From assembly GCA_963832305.1 (NCBI GenBank), contig CAWHTU010000005.1, positions 186,001 to 250,000 of the forward strand: a DNA stretch of 64,000 bases. Direction: 5' to 3'. The DNA comes from Roseiarcus sp963832305. GTDB taxonomy: Bacteria > Pseudomonadota > Alphaproteobacteria > Rhizobiales > Beijerinckiaceae. The position numbers and the translations under genes are program-made. The notes beneath the pieces were generated by a model. The model did not search any database. It had not been told where the DNA came from and saw nothing but the letters and a program-made list of their open reading frames with translations. Shown here piece after piece: positions 28,062 to 37,396 of the stretch; position 1 is the first letter of the stretch; every line of letters starts with the position of its first letter.

Positions 28062-28544
28062 ATGTTTGCGCCCGCGAGGCGGGGCCAATGCGCAATTGTC
28101 GTCGCGCTCGCATTCGGCGCGCTTCAGCTCCCCTGTCCCGCCTCGGCCGCTGGCGGCGCCTCCATTTGCGCCTCGGGCTCAGGGCCGCGCGCCCCGGCTC
28201 CAGTCCCGAAAGCCCTCGAGTCGAATATAGCAGGAACCTTCGGCATTCCCATCGAAATGGTGCGCGACGGCGCCTTTGTGCGCTGCGCCGGAACCAGACT
28301 CCTGGCTTGCGCGGTCGGCGCCAACCTGAACTGCGGCAAGGCGAACAAGAGCCGTTCGCTGCCAGGCGCGCGGGAATATTGCCGCTCCAACCCCGATGCG
28401 GACAATATTCCGATGGCGGCGACCGGTCACGACACGATCTACGCGTGGCGTTGCATCGGCCGGCGCGCGGACGCAGGGAAAGTGGTTGTGACCGTCGACG
28501 CGCAAGGCTATGACGCGGGAAACTGGAAAGAGATCGATCGATAG
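28062..28544 (+). CDS. Secreted Cys-containing conserved hypothetical protein
   Basis: 160 residues from ATG 28062, chosen for the AAGGAGG element 6-12 bases upstream; the frame is open further upstream without homology. A signal peptide with a cut near ASA|AG is visible. The mature protein has several Cys residues (FVRCAGTRLLACAVGANLNCGK, then REYCRS and WRCIGRR) in a pattern suggesting two or three disulfides. Related uncharacterised periplasmic proteins occur in Hyphomicrobiales, by recall only. Function unknown. It is 113 bases upstream of groES and not obviously co-regulated. Confidence 0.75.
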   Translation: MFAPARRGQCAIVVALAFGALQLPCPASAAGGASICASGSGPRAPAPVPKALESNIAGTFGIPIEMVRDGAFVRCAGTRLLACAVGANLNCGKANKSRSLPGAREYCRSNPDADNIPMAATGHDTIYAWRCIGRRADAGKVVVTVDAQGYDAGNWKEIDR

Positions 28545-28657
28545 GCTCAAGCCCGCCCGGGCCGGAATTCGGAGCCGCGATCGCGACCATAGCCCTTCCG
28601 CTTGTGGGAACCAGTGGCTATGAGGTCTTCGCTGCATTGGACAAGGAGGAAAAGCCC

Positions 28658-29017
28658 ATGAAGTTTCGCCCATTGCACGATCGGGTCGTCGTCAGGCGCA
28701 TCGACGCCGAGGAAAAGACCAAAGGCGGCATCATCATTCCGGACACCGCCAAGGAAAAGCCGCAGGAAGGCGAAGTGATCGGGGTTGGCCCTGGCGGCCG
28801 GGACGAAAACGGGAAGCTTATTCCGATCGACTTGAAGGTCGGAGACCGCATCCTGTTCGGCAAATGGTCGGGTACGGAAATCAAGCTCGACGGCGAGGAA
28901 CTCCTCATCATGAAGGAGAACGACGTGATGGGCGTCGTCGCAGGCCTCTGCGTCCGCGAGCCGCGCCGCGCCCGCCGGCAAGAAGGCCTGACGCCGGACT
29001 TTCAACCGAAGCGCTGA
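28658..29017 (+). CDS. groES: Co-chaperonin GroES with frameshifted C terminus
   Basis: 119 residues after an AAGGAGG site. It has the GroES fold: PLHDRVVVRR, the mobile loop KTKGGIIIPDTAKEKPQ and GEELLIMKENDVMGVV. It forms the heptameric lid of GroEL. After MGVVAG the frame reads a 20-residue Arg-rich tail not seen in the family. A one-base change near 28945 would give a low-complexity SASASRAAPAGKKA tail ending at 28991, which looks more natural. No CIRCE inverted repeat is visible upstream, so HrcA control is not supported. Confidence 0.85.
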   Translation: MKFRPLHDRVVVRRIDAEEKTKGGIIIPDTAKEKPQEGEVIGVGPGGRDENGKLIPIDLKVGDRILFGKWSGTEIKLDGEELLIMKENDVMGVVAGLCVREPRRARRQEGLTPDFQPKR

Positions 29018-29044
29018 CTTCGATCGAACCGGAGGGAATGAACC

Positions 29045-30683
29045 ATGGCTGCGAAAGAAGTGAAGTTTTCCCGCGACGCCCGCGACAGTCTGATTCGGGG
29101 CGTCGATATCCTCGCCAATGCGGTCAAGGTGACCCTTGGTCCGAAGGGCCGCAACGTCGTCATCGAGAAGTCGTACGGCGCGCCGCGCGTCAGCAAGGAC
29201 GGGGTGACCGTCGCCAAGGAAATCGAGCTTAAGGACAAGTTCGAGAACATGGGCGCGCAAATGGTGCGCGAGGTCGCCTCGAAGCAGAGCAGCGCCGCGG
29301 GCGACGGCACCACGACCGCGACCGTGATCGCGCAGGCGATCGTGAAAGAGGGGGCGAAAGCAGTTGCGGCCGGCGCCAACCCGATGGACCTCAAGCGCGG
29401 CGTTGATGCGGCGGTCGAAGGCGGTCAGCGCTCACCTCGAGAAGAACAGCCGCAAAGTGACCAAGTCCGACGAGATCGCCCAGGTCGGCACGATCTCCGC
29501 CAATGGCGACAAGTCGATCGGCGACACTGATCGCGCGGGCGATGCAGAAGGTCGGCAACGAGGGCGTCATCACGGTCGAGGAGGCCAAGAGCCTCGAGAC
29601 CGAGCTCGACGTGGTCGAGGGGATGCAGTTCGACCGCGGCTATCTCTCGCCCTATTTCATCACCAACGCCGAGAAGATGCTGGCCGAGCTCGAGGACGCC
29701 TATATCCTCATCCACGAGAAGAAGCTCTCCTCGCTGCAGCCGATGCTGCCCGTGCTCGAAGCGGTGGTGCAGACCGGCAAGCCTCTGGTCATCATCGCCG
29801 AGGACATCGAGGGCGAGGCGCTGGCGACGCTGGTGGTCAACAAGCTGCGCGGCGGCTTGAAGGTCGCGGCGGTCAAGGCGCCGGGCTTCGGCGATCGCCG
29901 CAAGGCGATGCTCGAGGACATCGCGATCCTGACCGGCGGCACGATGATCGCCGAGGACCTCGGCATCAAGCTCGAGAACGTCACGCTTCAGATGCTCGGC
30001 AAAGCGAAGCGGGTTCGGATCGAGAAGGAGAACACCACGATCATCAACGGCGCGGGCTCGAAGAAGGACATCGAAGGCCGGATCGCCCAGATCAAGGCGC
30101 AGATCGAGGAGACGACCTCCGACTACGACAAGGAGAAGCTGCAGGAGCGGCTGGCGAAGCTCGCCGGCGGGGTCGCGGTGATCCGGGTCGGCGGCGCGAC
30201 CGAGGTCGAGGTCAAGGAGAAGAAGGACCGCGTCGACGACGCCCTCAACGCCACCCGCGCGGCGGTCGAGGAAGGCATCCTGCCGGGCGGCGGCATTCCC
30301 TTGCTGCGCGCCGCCAAGGCGCTCGAAGGCATGAAGGGCGAGAACGACGACGAGCGCACCGGCGTCGACATCGTGCGCCGGGCGATCCAGTGGCCGGCGC
30401 GACTCATCGTCGAAAACGCCGGGCTGGACGGCTCGGTGGTTGTCGGCAAGGTGATCGAGCACCGGGATTACGCCTTCGGCTACGACGCCCAGCGAGAGGA
30501 ATATGGCGACCTCTACAAGCTCGGCATCATCGACCCGACCAAGGTCGTGCGCACCGCGCTGCAGGACGCCGCCTCGATCGCCGGTCTCCTCATCACCACC
30601 GAGGCGATGGTCGCCGAAAAGCCGAAGAAGGAAACACCCGCCCCCCGGTGCCGGGCGGCGGGATGGGCGGCATGGACTACTGA
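29045..30683 (+). pseudogene. groEL: Chaperonin GroEL, complete in length but with three frameshifts
   Basis: ATG 29045 follows a GGAGGG site. Homology covers the whole of GroEL: VTLGPKGRNVVIEKSYGAP, the ATP site AGDGTTTAT, the apical and intermediate domains, and the C-terminal GGGMGGMDY tail. Three changes of frame are needed: near 29413 (an extra G after VDAAVE), near 29527 (two bases missing in the SIGDT-LIARAM segment) and near 30645 (one C missing from a run of six). The restored protein is about 546 residues, normal for GroEL. The homopolymer context and high conservation on both sides suggest sequencing indels; if real, this is a dead copy. Confidence 0.85.
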
Positions 30684-30690
30684 CAACGGC

Positions 30691-30711
30691 CGCCGGGCCT
30701 TAAGCCCGGCG
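30691..30711 (+). terminator. Hairpin after groEL
   Basis: An 8-bp GC-rich stem with a 5-base loop (CTTAA) begins 8 bases after the groEL stop. There is no T tract, so it may act as a weak terminator or as a 3' end stabiliser of the groESL message. Confidence 0.45.
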
Positions 30712-30781
30712 CCCAACATGGACTCCGTTAGGTCGAGCCTCTCGAGTGAGCGACGTCGAGCGATCACAATGCGCAGATATC

Positions 30782-32357
30782 GTTGAAGAAGTGCAGGGCT
30801 ATCCCAGCTTTCTGCCCCTCGAGCCGTGGATCCGGCTTGAGCGTGAGGTCTGCCGCCGGCGGCTTGTGGCCGCCGCGGCAGCGGGGCTATGACGCTATCG
30901 CGACTTGGAGCCCTCCTGTTGGCCTCAACCGGGCCAATCGCCTTAGGTTCTGGGCGGTAGCGGCGAGCAGGAACTCGTCTCTTGCGCCATTTGGACCCCT
31001 CAGACGCAGGCGGGCGAGCCGAAGGATTCGCTTGAGGTGAGCAAACAGCATCTCAACCTTTTTTCGAAGACGGCAGGCGGCATCATATTCAGGCGTTGAA
31101 GCAAGCGCGCGAGCCTCGTCCCGGGCGTCCTCGTGAATGTGCCTTGGGACCTTGCGAGCCTCCGCGCCGGGGCAGCAATGCGGCTTGAGTTGGCAGACGT
31201 CGCAATCCAATTTGCGGGCGCGGTAAAATCTCATGCCATCAGCGCTGACGCCGCTCCTCGGGGTCGAATACGCGCGGCGGTATTGCACCAGTGCTTTGCC
31301 CGCCGGGCATGTGTAGCGGTCGCGTTCGGGATCGAAGGCGAATTCGTCGCGCGAGAACGTTCCGTCTGTCCGAGTCGATTTGTCGATCACGGGGATGAAC
31401 GGCTTGATCGCCTTTTGATTGACGAGCCAAGCCAGGCTCTCCGCGGAGCCGTAGGCGCTGTCGGCGGCAAGAGAGTCTGGCTTCATGCCGAAGCGGGTCT
31501 CCGTCCGCTCGAGCATCGTCTGCGCCGCCCCAACCTCCGCCTGCCGAATGGCTCGCGTCGCCTCGACGTCGACGATCACGCCGTGGTCGGTGTCGATCAG
31601 ATAATTGGCGGCGTAGGCGAAGAAGGCATGGCCCTTGTGCGCGCCCGTCCACTGCGCCGCCGGATCGGATCGGGAAATGAACTTCGGCGTGACGGGCGAG
31701 GCGGCGCCGAACGCAGCGTCGTCGAGCGTGGCGAGATATTCGCGCGCAGCGCGAACCGCGTCTTCCTTAAGCTCCTCGGGTCTCCAGTCCTTGCTTGGAA
31801 CCGAACGCTGCTTGTTGGCGTCGGCGGCGATGAGGCTCGCGTCGACCGCGAACCCCTCCGCCCCGACCAAGCCCTCCGCCATGCAGCGCTGAACGACGCT
31901 CTCAAACAGTTGACGCAAAGCATCGCTCACGCGAAAGCGGCCATGCCGGTTCTTGGAGAAGGTCGAGTGATCAGGAACCTTGCCGTCAAGCCCGAGCCGG
32001 CAGAACCAGCGATACGCCAGATTGAGATGGACCTCTTCGCAAAGCCGCCGTTCGGAGCGGATGCCCATGCAGTAGCCGACAATCAGCATGCGCATCATCA
32101 GCTCGGGGTCGATCGAGGGTCGCCCCATCTGGCTGTAGAACGGCTTCAACGATTGGCGAAGATCTTCTAGGTCGAGGTTGCGGTCGATGCCCCTGAGCAT
32201 GTGATCGAAGGGGACGTGCTCGTCGAGGCAGAAATCATAGAACAGCCGAGCAGGCGTCTCCTGACATCCCATCATCCCCGCTTCTCCTGCAGAATCAGCA
32301 GGATTTCAGAGAATCACGCCACCGCCCTGACGGCAATGTCTAATCGACTTCTTCAAC
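30782..32357 (-). mobile_element. Complete IS1182-family insertion sequence
   Basis: A 1576-base element bounded by 11-bp terminal inverted repeats, GTTGAAGAAGT at 30782-30792 and its complement at 32347-32357. Each end is flanked by GATATC (30776-30781 and 32358-32363), a candidate 6-bp target duplication; because GATATC is itself palindromic it could instead be part of the repeats. One transposase gene fills the element on the minus strand. It interrupts a cyclase gene whose remaining part begins right after the right end. Confidence 0.8.
30887..32275 (-). CDS. IS1182-family transposase
   Basis: 462 residues, full length and uninterrupted. The N-terminal DUF772-type domain (MGRPSIDPELMMRMLIVGYC, HLNLAYRWFCRLGL, then VPDHSTFSKNR) is followed by a DDE domain: Asp in EGFAVDASLI, Asp in DSLAADSAYGS and Glu in RKKVEMLFAHLKR. 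The Cys cluster DCDVCQLKPHCCPG is typical of IS1182/IS1380-like enzymes. Likely active, judging by intact reading frame and intact ends. Confidence 0.92.
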   Translation of the reverse strand: MMGCQETPARLFYDFCLDEHVPFDHMLRGIDRNLDLEDLRQSLKPFYSQMGRPSIDPELMMRMLIVGYCMGIRSERRLCEEVHLNLAYRWFCRLGLDGKVPDHSTFSKNRHGRFRVSDALRQLFESVVQRCMAEGLVGAEGFAVDASLIAADANKQRSVPSKDWRPEELKEDAVRAAREYLATLDDAAFGAASPVTPKFISRSDPAAQWTGAHKGHAFFAYAANYLIDTDHGVIVDVEATRAIRQAEVGAAQTMLERTETRFGMKPDSLAADSAYGSAESLAWLVNQKAIKPFIPVIDKSTRTDGTFSRDEFAFDPERDRYTCPAGKALVQYRRAYSTPRSGVSADGMRFYRARKLDCDVCQLKPHCCPGAEARKVPRHIHEDARDEARALASTPEYDAACRLRKKVEMLFAHLKRILRLARLRLRGPNGARDEFLLAATAQNLRRLARLRPTGGLQVAIAS

Positions 32358-32363
32358 GATATC

Positions 32364-34044
32364 GCCTCCCGAACGCCGGATCGAGTTTCGTGTCGGCATT
32401 CATCTCGGCGACGTGGTCGAGGAAAACGACGGGGACCTGATGGGCGACGGCGTCAATATCGCCGCGCGGCTGGAGGGCGTTTGCGAGCCGGGCGCGATCT
32501 GTCTTTCGGAGGACGCCTACCGCCAGGTGAGCGGCAGGCTCGACATGGCGGTCGCCGACCTCGGGCTGACCCAGCTCAAGAATATCGAGAGGCCGATCCG
32601 GGTCCACTCGCTGCAAGTCGGCATACCCGCCAAGGCGAAGCCCGCGATGGCGACGAAGCCCCCAGAACCGAAAACAGCGCTCGCGGCTCGCACTCGTCGC
32701 CGCCGGGATCGCCGCGCTGATCGCGGTTGCGATTGGCGCCTCGCATTTCCTTGAGCCCAACCGATCCGCGCCCGTCGCAACGCCGTCGGTCGCCGTCCTG
32801 CCGTTCGACAATTTGGGTGGCGATGAACAGGCGAGTCGCCTCGCCGACGGAATGACCGAAGACGTCATCACCGACCTCGCGCGTTACAAGGACCTTCTGG
32901 TCATCGCGCGCAACTCGACCATGACCTACAAGGGAAAGTCAGTCGACGCGCGGCAAGTCGCCAAGGATCTCAACGTCCGCTACGTGCTAACGGGCTCTAT
33001 TCAACATCAGGCCGACAAGCTGCGGGTGACCGCGGAGCTCGTCGACGCCGCTACCGGCGCTCAGGTGTGGTCCGAGCGCTGGGACCGGCCGGCCCAGGAT
33101 CTGTTCGCCGTGCAGGCCGAGGTCGCCGACAAGGTCGCAGGTTCGCTGGGCGGCAATGCCGGCTCAAACCTCGGAGCGATCCAAGGACGCCTTCTGTCGG
33201 AAGCCAAGCAGCGCGCTCCGGCCGATCTTTCCGCTACGACCTCTGGCTGCTCGCTCTTGAGCAACGAAAATTGTACACCAAGGTCGGGAACGTGAAGGGT
33301 TTCGAGTACATTGACAAGGCCATCGCGCTCGATCCGAACCTCGCGTCCGCTTATGCGACGCGGGCGTGGCTCGCATTGGCAAATGGCGGGTTCTTGCAAC
33401 TCCCGTGGGCGACGACAGGGAAGAAAATGGAAAGCGACCTGCGCACGGCGCTGGCGCTCGATCCGTTCAATGCCGACGCGCACGCCGGCCGGATAGCGTA
33501 CTTGGCTACGGAAGGCCGATGGGCCGAAACGTCCGCCGAGATCGACCGCGCTTTGCGCGACAACCCGGCCAATACGTTGGTGCTCTCGGTCTCTGCTGCG
33601 CAACTCCCTTACTTGGGACGACCGCAAGAGAGCGTCGCCATGGCGGACTTGGTCTTGCGTCTCGATCCGCAGTTGACGCCGGGCAGGCGCGGGCAATTCT
33701 TGAACTCCTATTATTTCGGCCGCAAATTCGAGCGCGTTCTTGAGGTGAGCGATCAAATTCCGGACGAAAGCAGGGACAAGTTCCATCGATTTGCTAAGGC
33801 CGCAAGCTTTGCTTTTCTCGGGCGCGCTGACGCCGCGGAGCGCGCCAAGGCCGACCTCATTGCCAAGGACGGCGAACAGGTGATGGAGATATGGTTTAAC
33901 AATGGCGAAGTGTTCGCGCGGACGGACGAGCAGGATATCGAGCGCGAGGGCTTTCGCAAGCTTGGTCTGCGCATCTGCGCCACTGAGGAGGAGCTCAAGA
34001 GTTTCGACAACCCAAAGCGCATGCCCGAATGCGTTAAGACTTGA
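32364..34044 (+). pseudogene. Class III cyclase / TolB-like / TPR regulator, 5'-truncated by IS and frameshifted
   Basis: Sequence directly after the IS encodes the second half of a class III cyclase domain (ERRIEFRVGIHLGDVV, GDGVNIAARLEG, LKNIERPIRVHSL), a basic/hydrophobic linker, a TolB-type domain (PSVAVLPFDNLGGDEQ, VRYVLTGSIQ) and TPR-like repeats ending at 34044. The catalytic N-terminal half is missing. Frame changes occur near 32690 (before the membrane-like linker) and near 33228 (before YDLWLLALEQRKLYTK). Only 92 bases separate the IS from groEL on the left, too few to hold the missing N terminus, so a deletion accompanied or preceded the insertion. Such proteins are usually soluble or membrane-tethered signal modules. 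Confidence 0.8.
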
Positions 34045-34283
34045 GGGCGAGATCGACCGAAGACAGCCCGGCATGCCGGAAATTTCCTCTGTCTAGGTAT
34101 ATCTGCTTAGCGTCGACACCGGGGCCTTGCCGCCGTTTTGGCCTTGTCCGCTTCCCGCCCAACTGGGACGCCCACAGCCTATCGGTAACGTCTCCTCCAC
34201 GTCGAATACGAAAAGCAAATGAAAGCGATTTTGCCGGTTTTCATTTTCATCGATGTATTTTTACGGGTTTCGGGCGGCCGAAT

Positions 34284-34302
34284 GCCCCGCGGCGCGCGGG
34301 GC
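34284..34302 (-). terminator. Hairpin at the 3' end of the NDH-2 gene
   Basis: A perfect 8-bp GC stem with a GCG loop starts at the stop codon of the minus-strand gene. No T tract follows directly, so termination is probable but not certain. Confidence 0.45.
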
Positions 34303-35633
34303 TAATGAAGCTTGACCGTCGGCTCGGCGCGCCGGGAGAGGCCGCGCGCGAGCGTGTCGAGCGCGGTCTTCGTCACCCCGTGCAGCGCCCGCTCGTGCAT
34401 CTTGTAGAGCGACCGATACGCCCATCGCGCCAACACCCCTTCGACAAAGAGATGGCCGCCGAGCGCCAGGTTCATGAGATTGCCGATCGCGCCCATCCGG
34501 CCGAAGGACACGAGCGAGCCGAAGTCGTGGTAGACGAACGGCTCGAGCGGCAGCCCATGCAACCGGCGCTTCATCTGCCTGGCGAGATGCGAGGCCTCCT
34601 GGTGGGCGGCCTGGGCGCGCGGCGGGACAGGCGTCTCGAAGCCCGTGCGGGGCACGGCGGCGCAATCGCCGATGGCGAAGATGTCCGCGTCCCGGGTCGT
34701 CGTCAGCGTCGCCTCGGTCACGAGCTGATTGGCGCGGGTGACCTCGAGCCCGTCGAGATTGGCGAGCACGTCCGGCCCCTTGACGCCCGCGGCCCAGACG
34801 GTGAGCTCGGCGGGGATGAACTCGCCGCTGGCGAGCGCAATGCCGTCGGCGCGAACCGCGGAAACACGCGCGTTGGTGCGCACCTCGACGCCCATGTTGC
34901 TCAGGATCTTGAGAGTGGCGACCGAGATCCGCTCCGGCAGAGCGGGAAGGATTCGATCGGCTCCCTCGACCAGAATGATGCGGATGTCCCGGTCCGGATC
35001 GACCTGGTCGAGGCCGTAGGCCACCATCTCGCGCACGCTCTGGTAGAGTTCGGCGGCGAGTTCGGTGCCGGTCGCGCCGGCGCCGATGATGGCGACATGT
35101 AACTGGCCGGCGTGGATCGGTTCGCTCTGCGCCTGGGCCCGCAACCCCGCGTTGACCAGACGATGGTGAAACCGCACCGCCTGTTCCGCGGTTTCGAGCG
35201 GAACCGCGAATTCCGCCGCGCCGGGCGTGCCGAAATCATTGGTTACGCTGCCTATCGCGATGACAAGCGTGTCATACGGAATGCTGCGGGGAGCCGCGAT
35301 CTCGCGGCTTTCCTCATCATAAGTCGCGCCGAGCCGAACCATTTTCGCCGCGCGGTCGAGCCCGATCATTTCGCCGAAGTGGTAGCGAAAATGGTGCCAA
35401 TGGCCCTGCGCGAGATAGTTGAGCTGGTGCTCGGACGGGTCCATGCTGCCGGCGGCGACGGAATGGAGGAGCGGCTTCCATAGATGCGTGCGGCTGCGCT
35501 CGACGAGCGCGATGTCGGCCAAGCGCCGCTTGCCGAACCGGTCGCCGAGACGGGTAGCAAGCTCGAGGCCCGCCGCTCCGCCGCCGACGATGACGATTCG
35601 ATGCGGCCGATTGTCGCTGGGCAGCGGCGCCAT
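34302..35633 (-). CDS. ndh: Type II NADH dehydrogenase (NDH-2) / NAD(P)/FAD-dependent oxidoreductase
   Basis: 443 residues with two dinucleotide-binding motifs: FAD (IVIVGGGAAGLELATRLG, near 13-30) and NAD(P)H (VAIIGAGATGTELAAEL, near 180). The late FAD signature DADIFAIGDCAAVP and a C-terminal amphipathic region (GGHLFVEGVLARWAYRSLYKMH) that could anchor it to the membrane match NDH-2 enzymes, which pass electrons from NADH to quinone without proton pumping. It stands alone, with a hairpin at its 3' end. Confidence 0.88.
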   Translation of the reverse strand: MAPLPSDNRPHRIVIVGGGAAGLELATRLGDRFGKRRLADIALVERSRTHLWKPLLHSVAAGSMDPSEHQLNYLAQGHWHHFRYHFGEMIGLDRAAKMVRLGATYDEESREIAAPRSIPYDTLVIAIGSVTNDFGTPGAAEFAVPLETAEQAVRFHHRLVNAGLRAQAQSEPIHAGQLHVAIIGAGATGTELAAELYQSVREMVAYGLDQVDPDRDIRIILVEGADRILPALPERISVATLKILSNMGVEVRTNARVSAVRADGIALASGEFIPAELTVWAAGVKGPDVLANLDGLEVTRANQLVTEATLTTTRDADIFAIGDCAAVPRTGFETPVPPRAQAAHQEASHLARQMKRRLHGLPLEPFVYHDFGSLVSFGRMGAIGNLMNLALGGHLFVEGVLARWAYRSLYKMHERALHGVTKTALDTLARGLSRRAEPTVKLH

Positions 35634-35827
35634 GGAATCCGAAGCCCCCTCCCGTTACCCGCCTTGCGCCTTCGAAAGGCGAGACTTTTGCGCCGTCCAA
35701 GGTCGCTGGCGTCGAGCGGGAACCCGTAGCACGCGCGGTCGAAGAACCCCAACCCCGTCGAAACAGGGAGCCAACGCTTCATGGGCGGGCTATACTCAAA
35801 CTTGCGCTGTTCGAGAGGAGTTCGTCC

Positions 35828-36124
35828 ATGAGCGAGATCGAAGAGGCTATCCGCCGACGGGCCTATGAGCTTTGGGAGCATGCCGGCATGCCGGAAGGGA
35901 GGAGCGACGAATTCTGGCACGCGGCGAGACTGGAGCTGGGCGCCAAAGAGACGATGGAGGAGAGGATCGACGCTCTCGGTCCCCCGGTCGTCGAGCCGCC
36001 GGTCATAGCCGTGCAGCACGGGGCGCCGGTTGGCCGCCCGGGGGAGCGGATCGTCGAACAGGGCGTCATCGACGACGGAATCGAGAACCTCCTGATCCCG
36101 TCTCATCCGCGAAAGGGACGATGA
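35828..36124 (+). CDS. DUF2934-domain protein
   Basis: 98 residues after a GAGAGGAG site. The N-terminal 45 residues carry the DUF2934 pattern (IRRRAYELWEHAGMPEGR, then FWHAARLEL). The remainder is acidic and unstructured in appearance. These small proteins are common in rhizobia-type genomes, often near stress or chaperone genes; function unknown. Confidence 0.85.
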   Translation: MSEIEEAIRRRAYELWEHAGMPEGRSDEFWHAARLELGAKETMEERIDALGPPVVEPPVIAVQHGAPVGRPGERIVEQGVIDDGIENLLIPSHPRKGR

Positions 36125-36400
36125 CCGAGGCCGGCGGCTCGGCCGGGCCCGCGCGGATGGATGGTTTCGCCCCTCTTGGCGATCGCGGCCGAATGAGCCA
36201 TAATTGATCCGCCCAGACAATGTGAAACAAATGAGATTCGCGCGAGCGGTTGAAATGTGACAGAAAGATCGCGGTTCGTTCATAATTAGAAACATTTTGT
36301 GCCCTATTGACCGCCTGGTTTGCGCCGCTGGCGCCGTGAGAGCGCATTGCCCATGCCTGTTCGGATGGGAAACAACGGTAGAAGAGGCCCCAAACGGCCG

Positions 36401-37192
36401 ATGAGGCACGTAACGGCGTGCGTCTCGACATGCGCGGCGTTCGCGCTCTCGGTCGGCACTGTCCAGGCGGCGGACGTGTGGAGCCAAACCGCTGCGCCGG
36501 CGCCTGCGCCCGTCCTTCCCGATCTGAGCGGGTGGTACGTGCGCGTTGGGGCGATGGGCACGCTCACTCAGAGTTCATCGAACCTCTTTTCACAATCGAT
36601 TGGGTCAGTGAACATTCCGGGCGTTGAACTCGCCCCCGTCGGCGTGGGGCCGGAAGTGCAGATTCCCGGGCGGAGCGAGACCTACTCGAACTTTTTCTCC
36701 GCCGCTTTCGAGGGCGGCTACTCTTTCACCCCGAACTGGTCGGTGGAGGTCGGGACCGGATTTCCGGTGTGGTCGACGGTAAGGATCAATGGATACAGCC
36801 CGGATGGGCCTCCGTCTGGGACGGTTCTCGGCAGGGTGATGCCCGGCGGCGTACCAATAACCGGCGTTTATCGTTTCACCCAATTCGGCAAGTTCCAGCC
36901 TTATCTGGGGGCCGGGGTTTCACCGACCTTCGCCTGGGCGGTCCAGGACGGCTATGCCACTGGGACTTCGTACCAATCCTCGCTCGCCCTGATTCTGCAG
37001 GGCGGCTTCGACTATATGTTCGACAAGCACTGGGGCCTCTTTTTCGACGTTAAGCAGGGGTTCGTCGGGTCGAGCGGCAACTCGACCGGAATCAACTCCG
37101 GAGCGCCTTTGGGGATTGTGACCTTCGCCGGCGCCTTCAGGACGAACGCCAAGCCGGTGACCTTCGCAACCGGCATCTCTTATCGCTTCTGA
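36401..37192 (+). CDS. OmpW-family outer membrane beta-barrel protein
   Basis: 263 residues from ATG 36401, chosen because it starts a clean signal peptide (cut after VQA|AD near residue 25); in-frame ATGs at 36353 and 36365 would add a charged leader. The mature protein alternates polar and hydrophobic residues as in an eight-stranded barrel and ends in Phe (SYRF), the usual outer-membrane insertion signal. Segments such as YSFTPNWSVEVGTGFP and FGKFQPYLGAGVSPTF resemble OmpW. OmpW proteins form narrow hydrophobic channels. The 276 bases upstream are comparatively AT-rich and likely hold its promoter. Confidence 0.82.
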   Translation: MRHVTACVSTCAAFALSVGTVQAADVWSQTAAPAPAPVLPDLSGWYVRVGAMGTLTQSSSNLFSQSIGSVNIPGVELAPVGVGPEVQIPGRSETYSNFFSAAFEGGYSFTPNWSVEVGTGFPVWSTVRINGYSPDGPPSGTVLGRVMPGGVPITGVYRFTQFGKFQPYLGAGVSPTFAWAVQDGYATGTSYQSSLALILQGGFDYMFDKHWGLFFDVKQGFVGSSGNSTGINSGAPLGIVTFAGAFRTNAKPVTFATGISYRF

Positions 37193-37261
37193 ACCCGCAT
37201 TGGTGGTCGCGCTGGGCGCTGGGCGGCCGGCCAAGCCCACGGTCGTCGGCGGCCTGACGGT

Positions 37262-37396
37262 TCAGGGCGCCGGGACAATGTTCTGATTCACCCGGAACAG
37301 GTTTGCCGGGTCGTATTTCTTTTGATCGTTGCGAGGCGATCGTAGGTCTCGCCATAGGCCGCCTTGACGCGGGACTCGCCCTCATCGTCCAGTGAG
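37262..37396 (-). pseudogene. Remnant of a berberine-bridge-enzyme-type FAD oxidase, C-terminal end
   Basis: About 44 codons on the minus strand match the BBE domain that ends FAD-linked oxidases: KAAYGETYDRLATIK, then KKYDPANLFRVNQNIVP and a stop. One A is missing from the run in the middle (near 37320), so a frame change is needed, and an in-frame TAG precedes the segment. The rest of the gene is gone, replaced by the plus-strand monooxygenase gene beginning at 37392. Confidence 0.7.

Noticed and set aside
28545..28657. CIRCE element upstream of groES
   Set aside because: No TTAGCACTC-N9-GAGTGCTAA-like inverted repeat could be found.
36250..36286. Sigma-70 promoter TTGAAA / CATAAT before the OmpW gene
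   Set aside because: The spacing of 25 bases is too long for a typical promoter.
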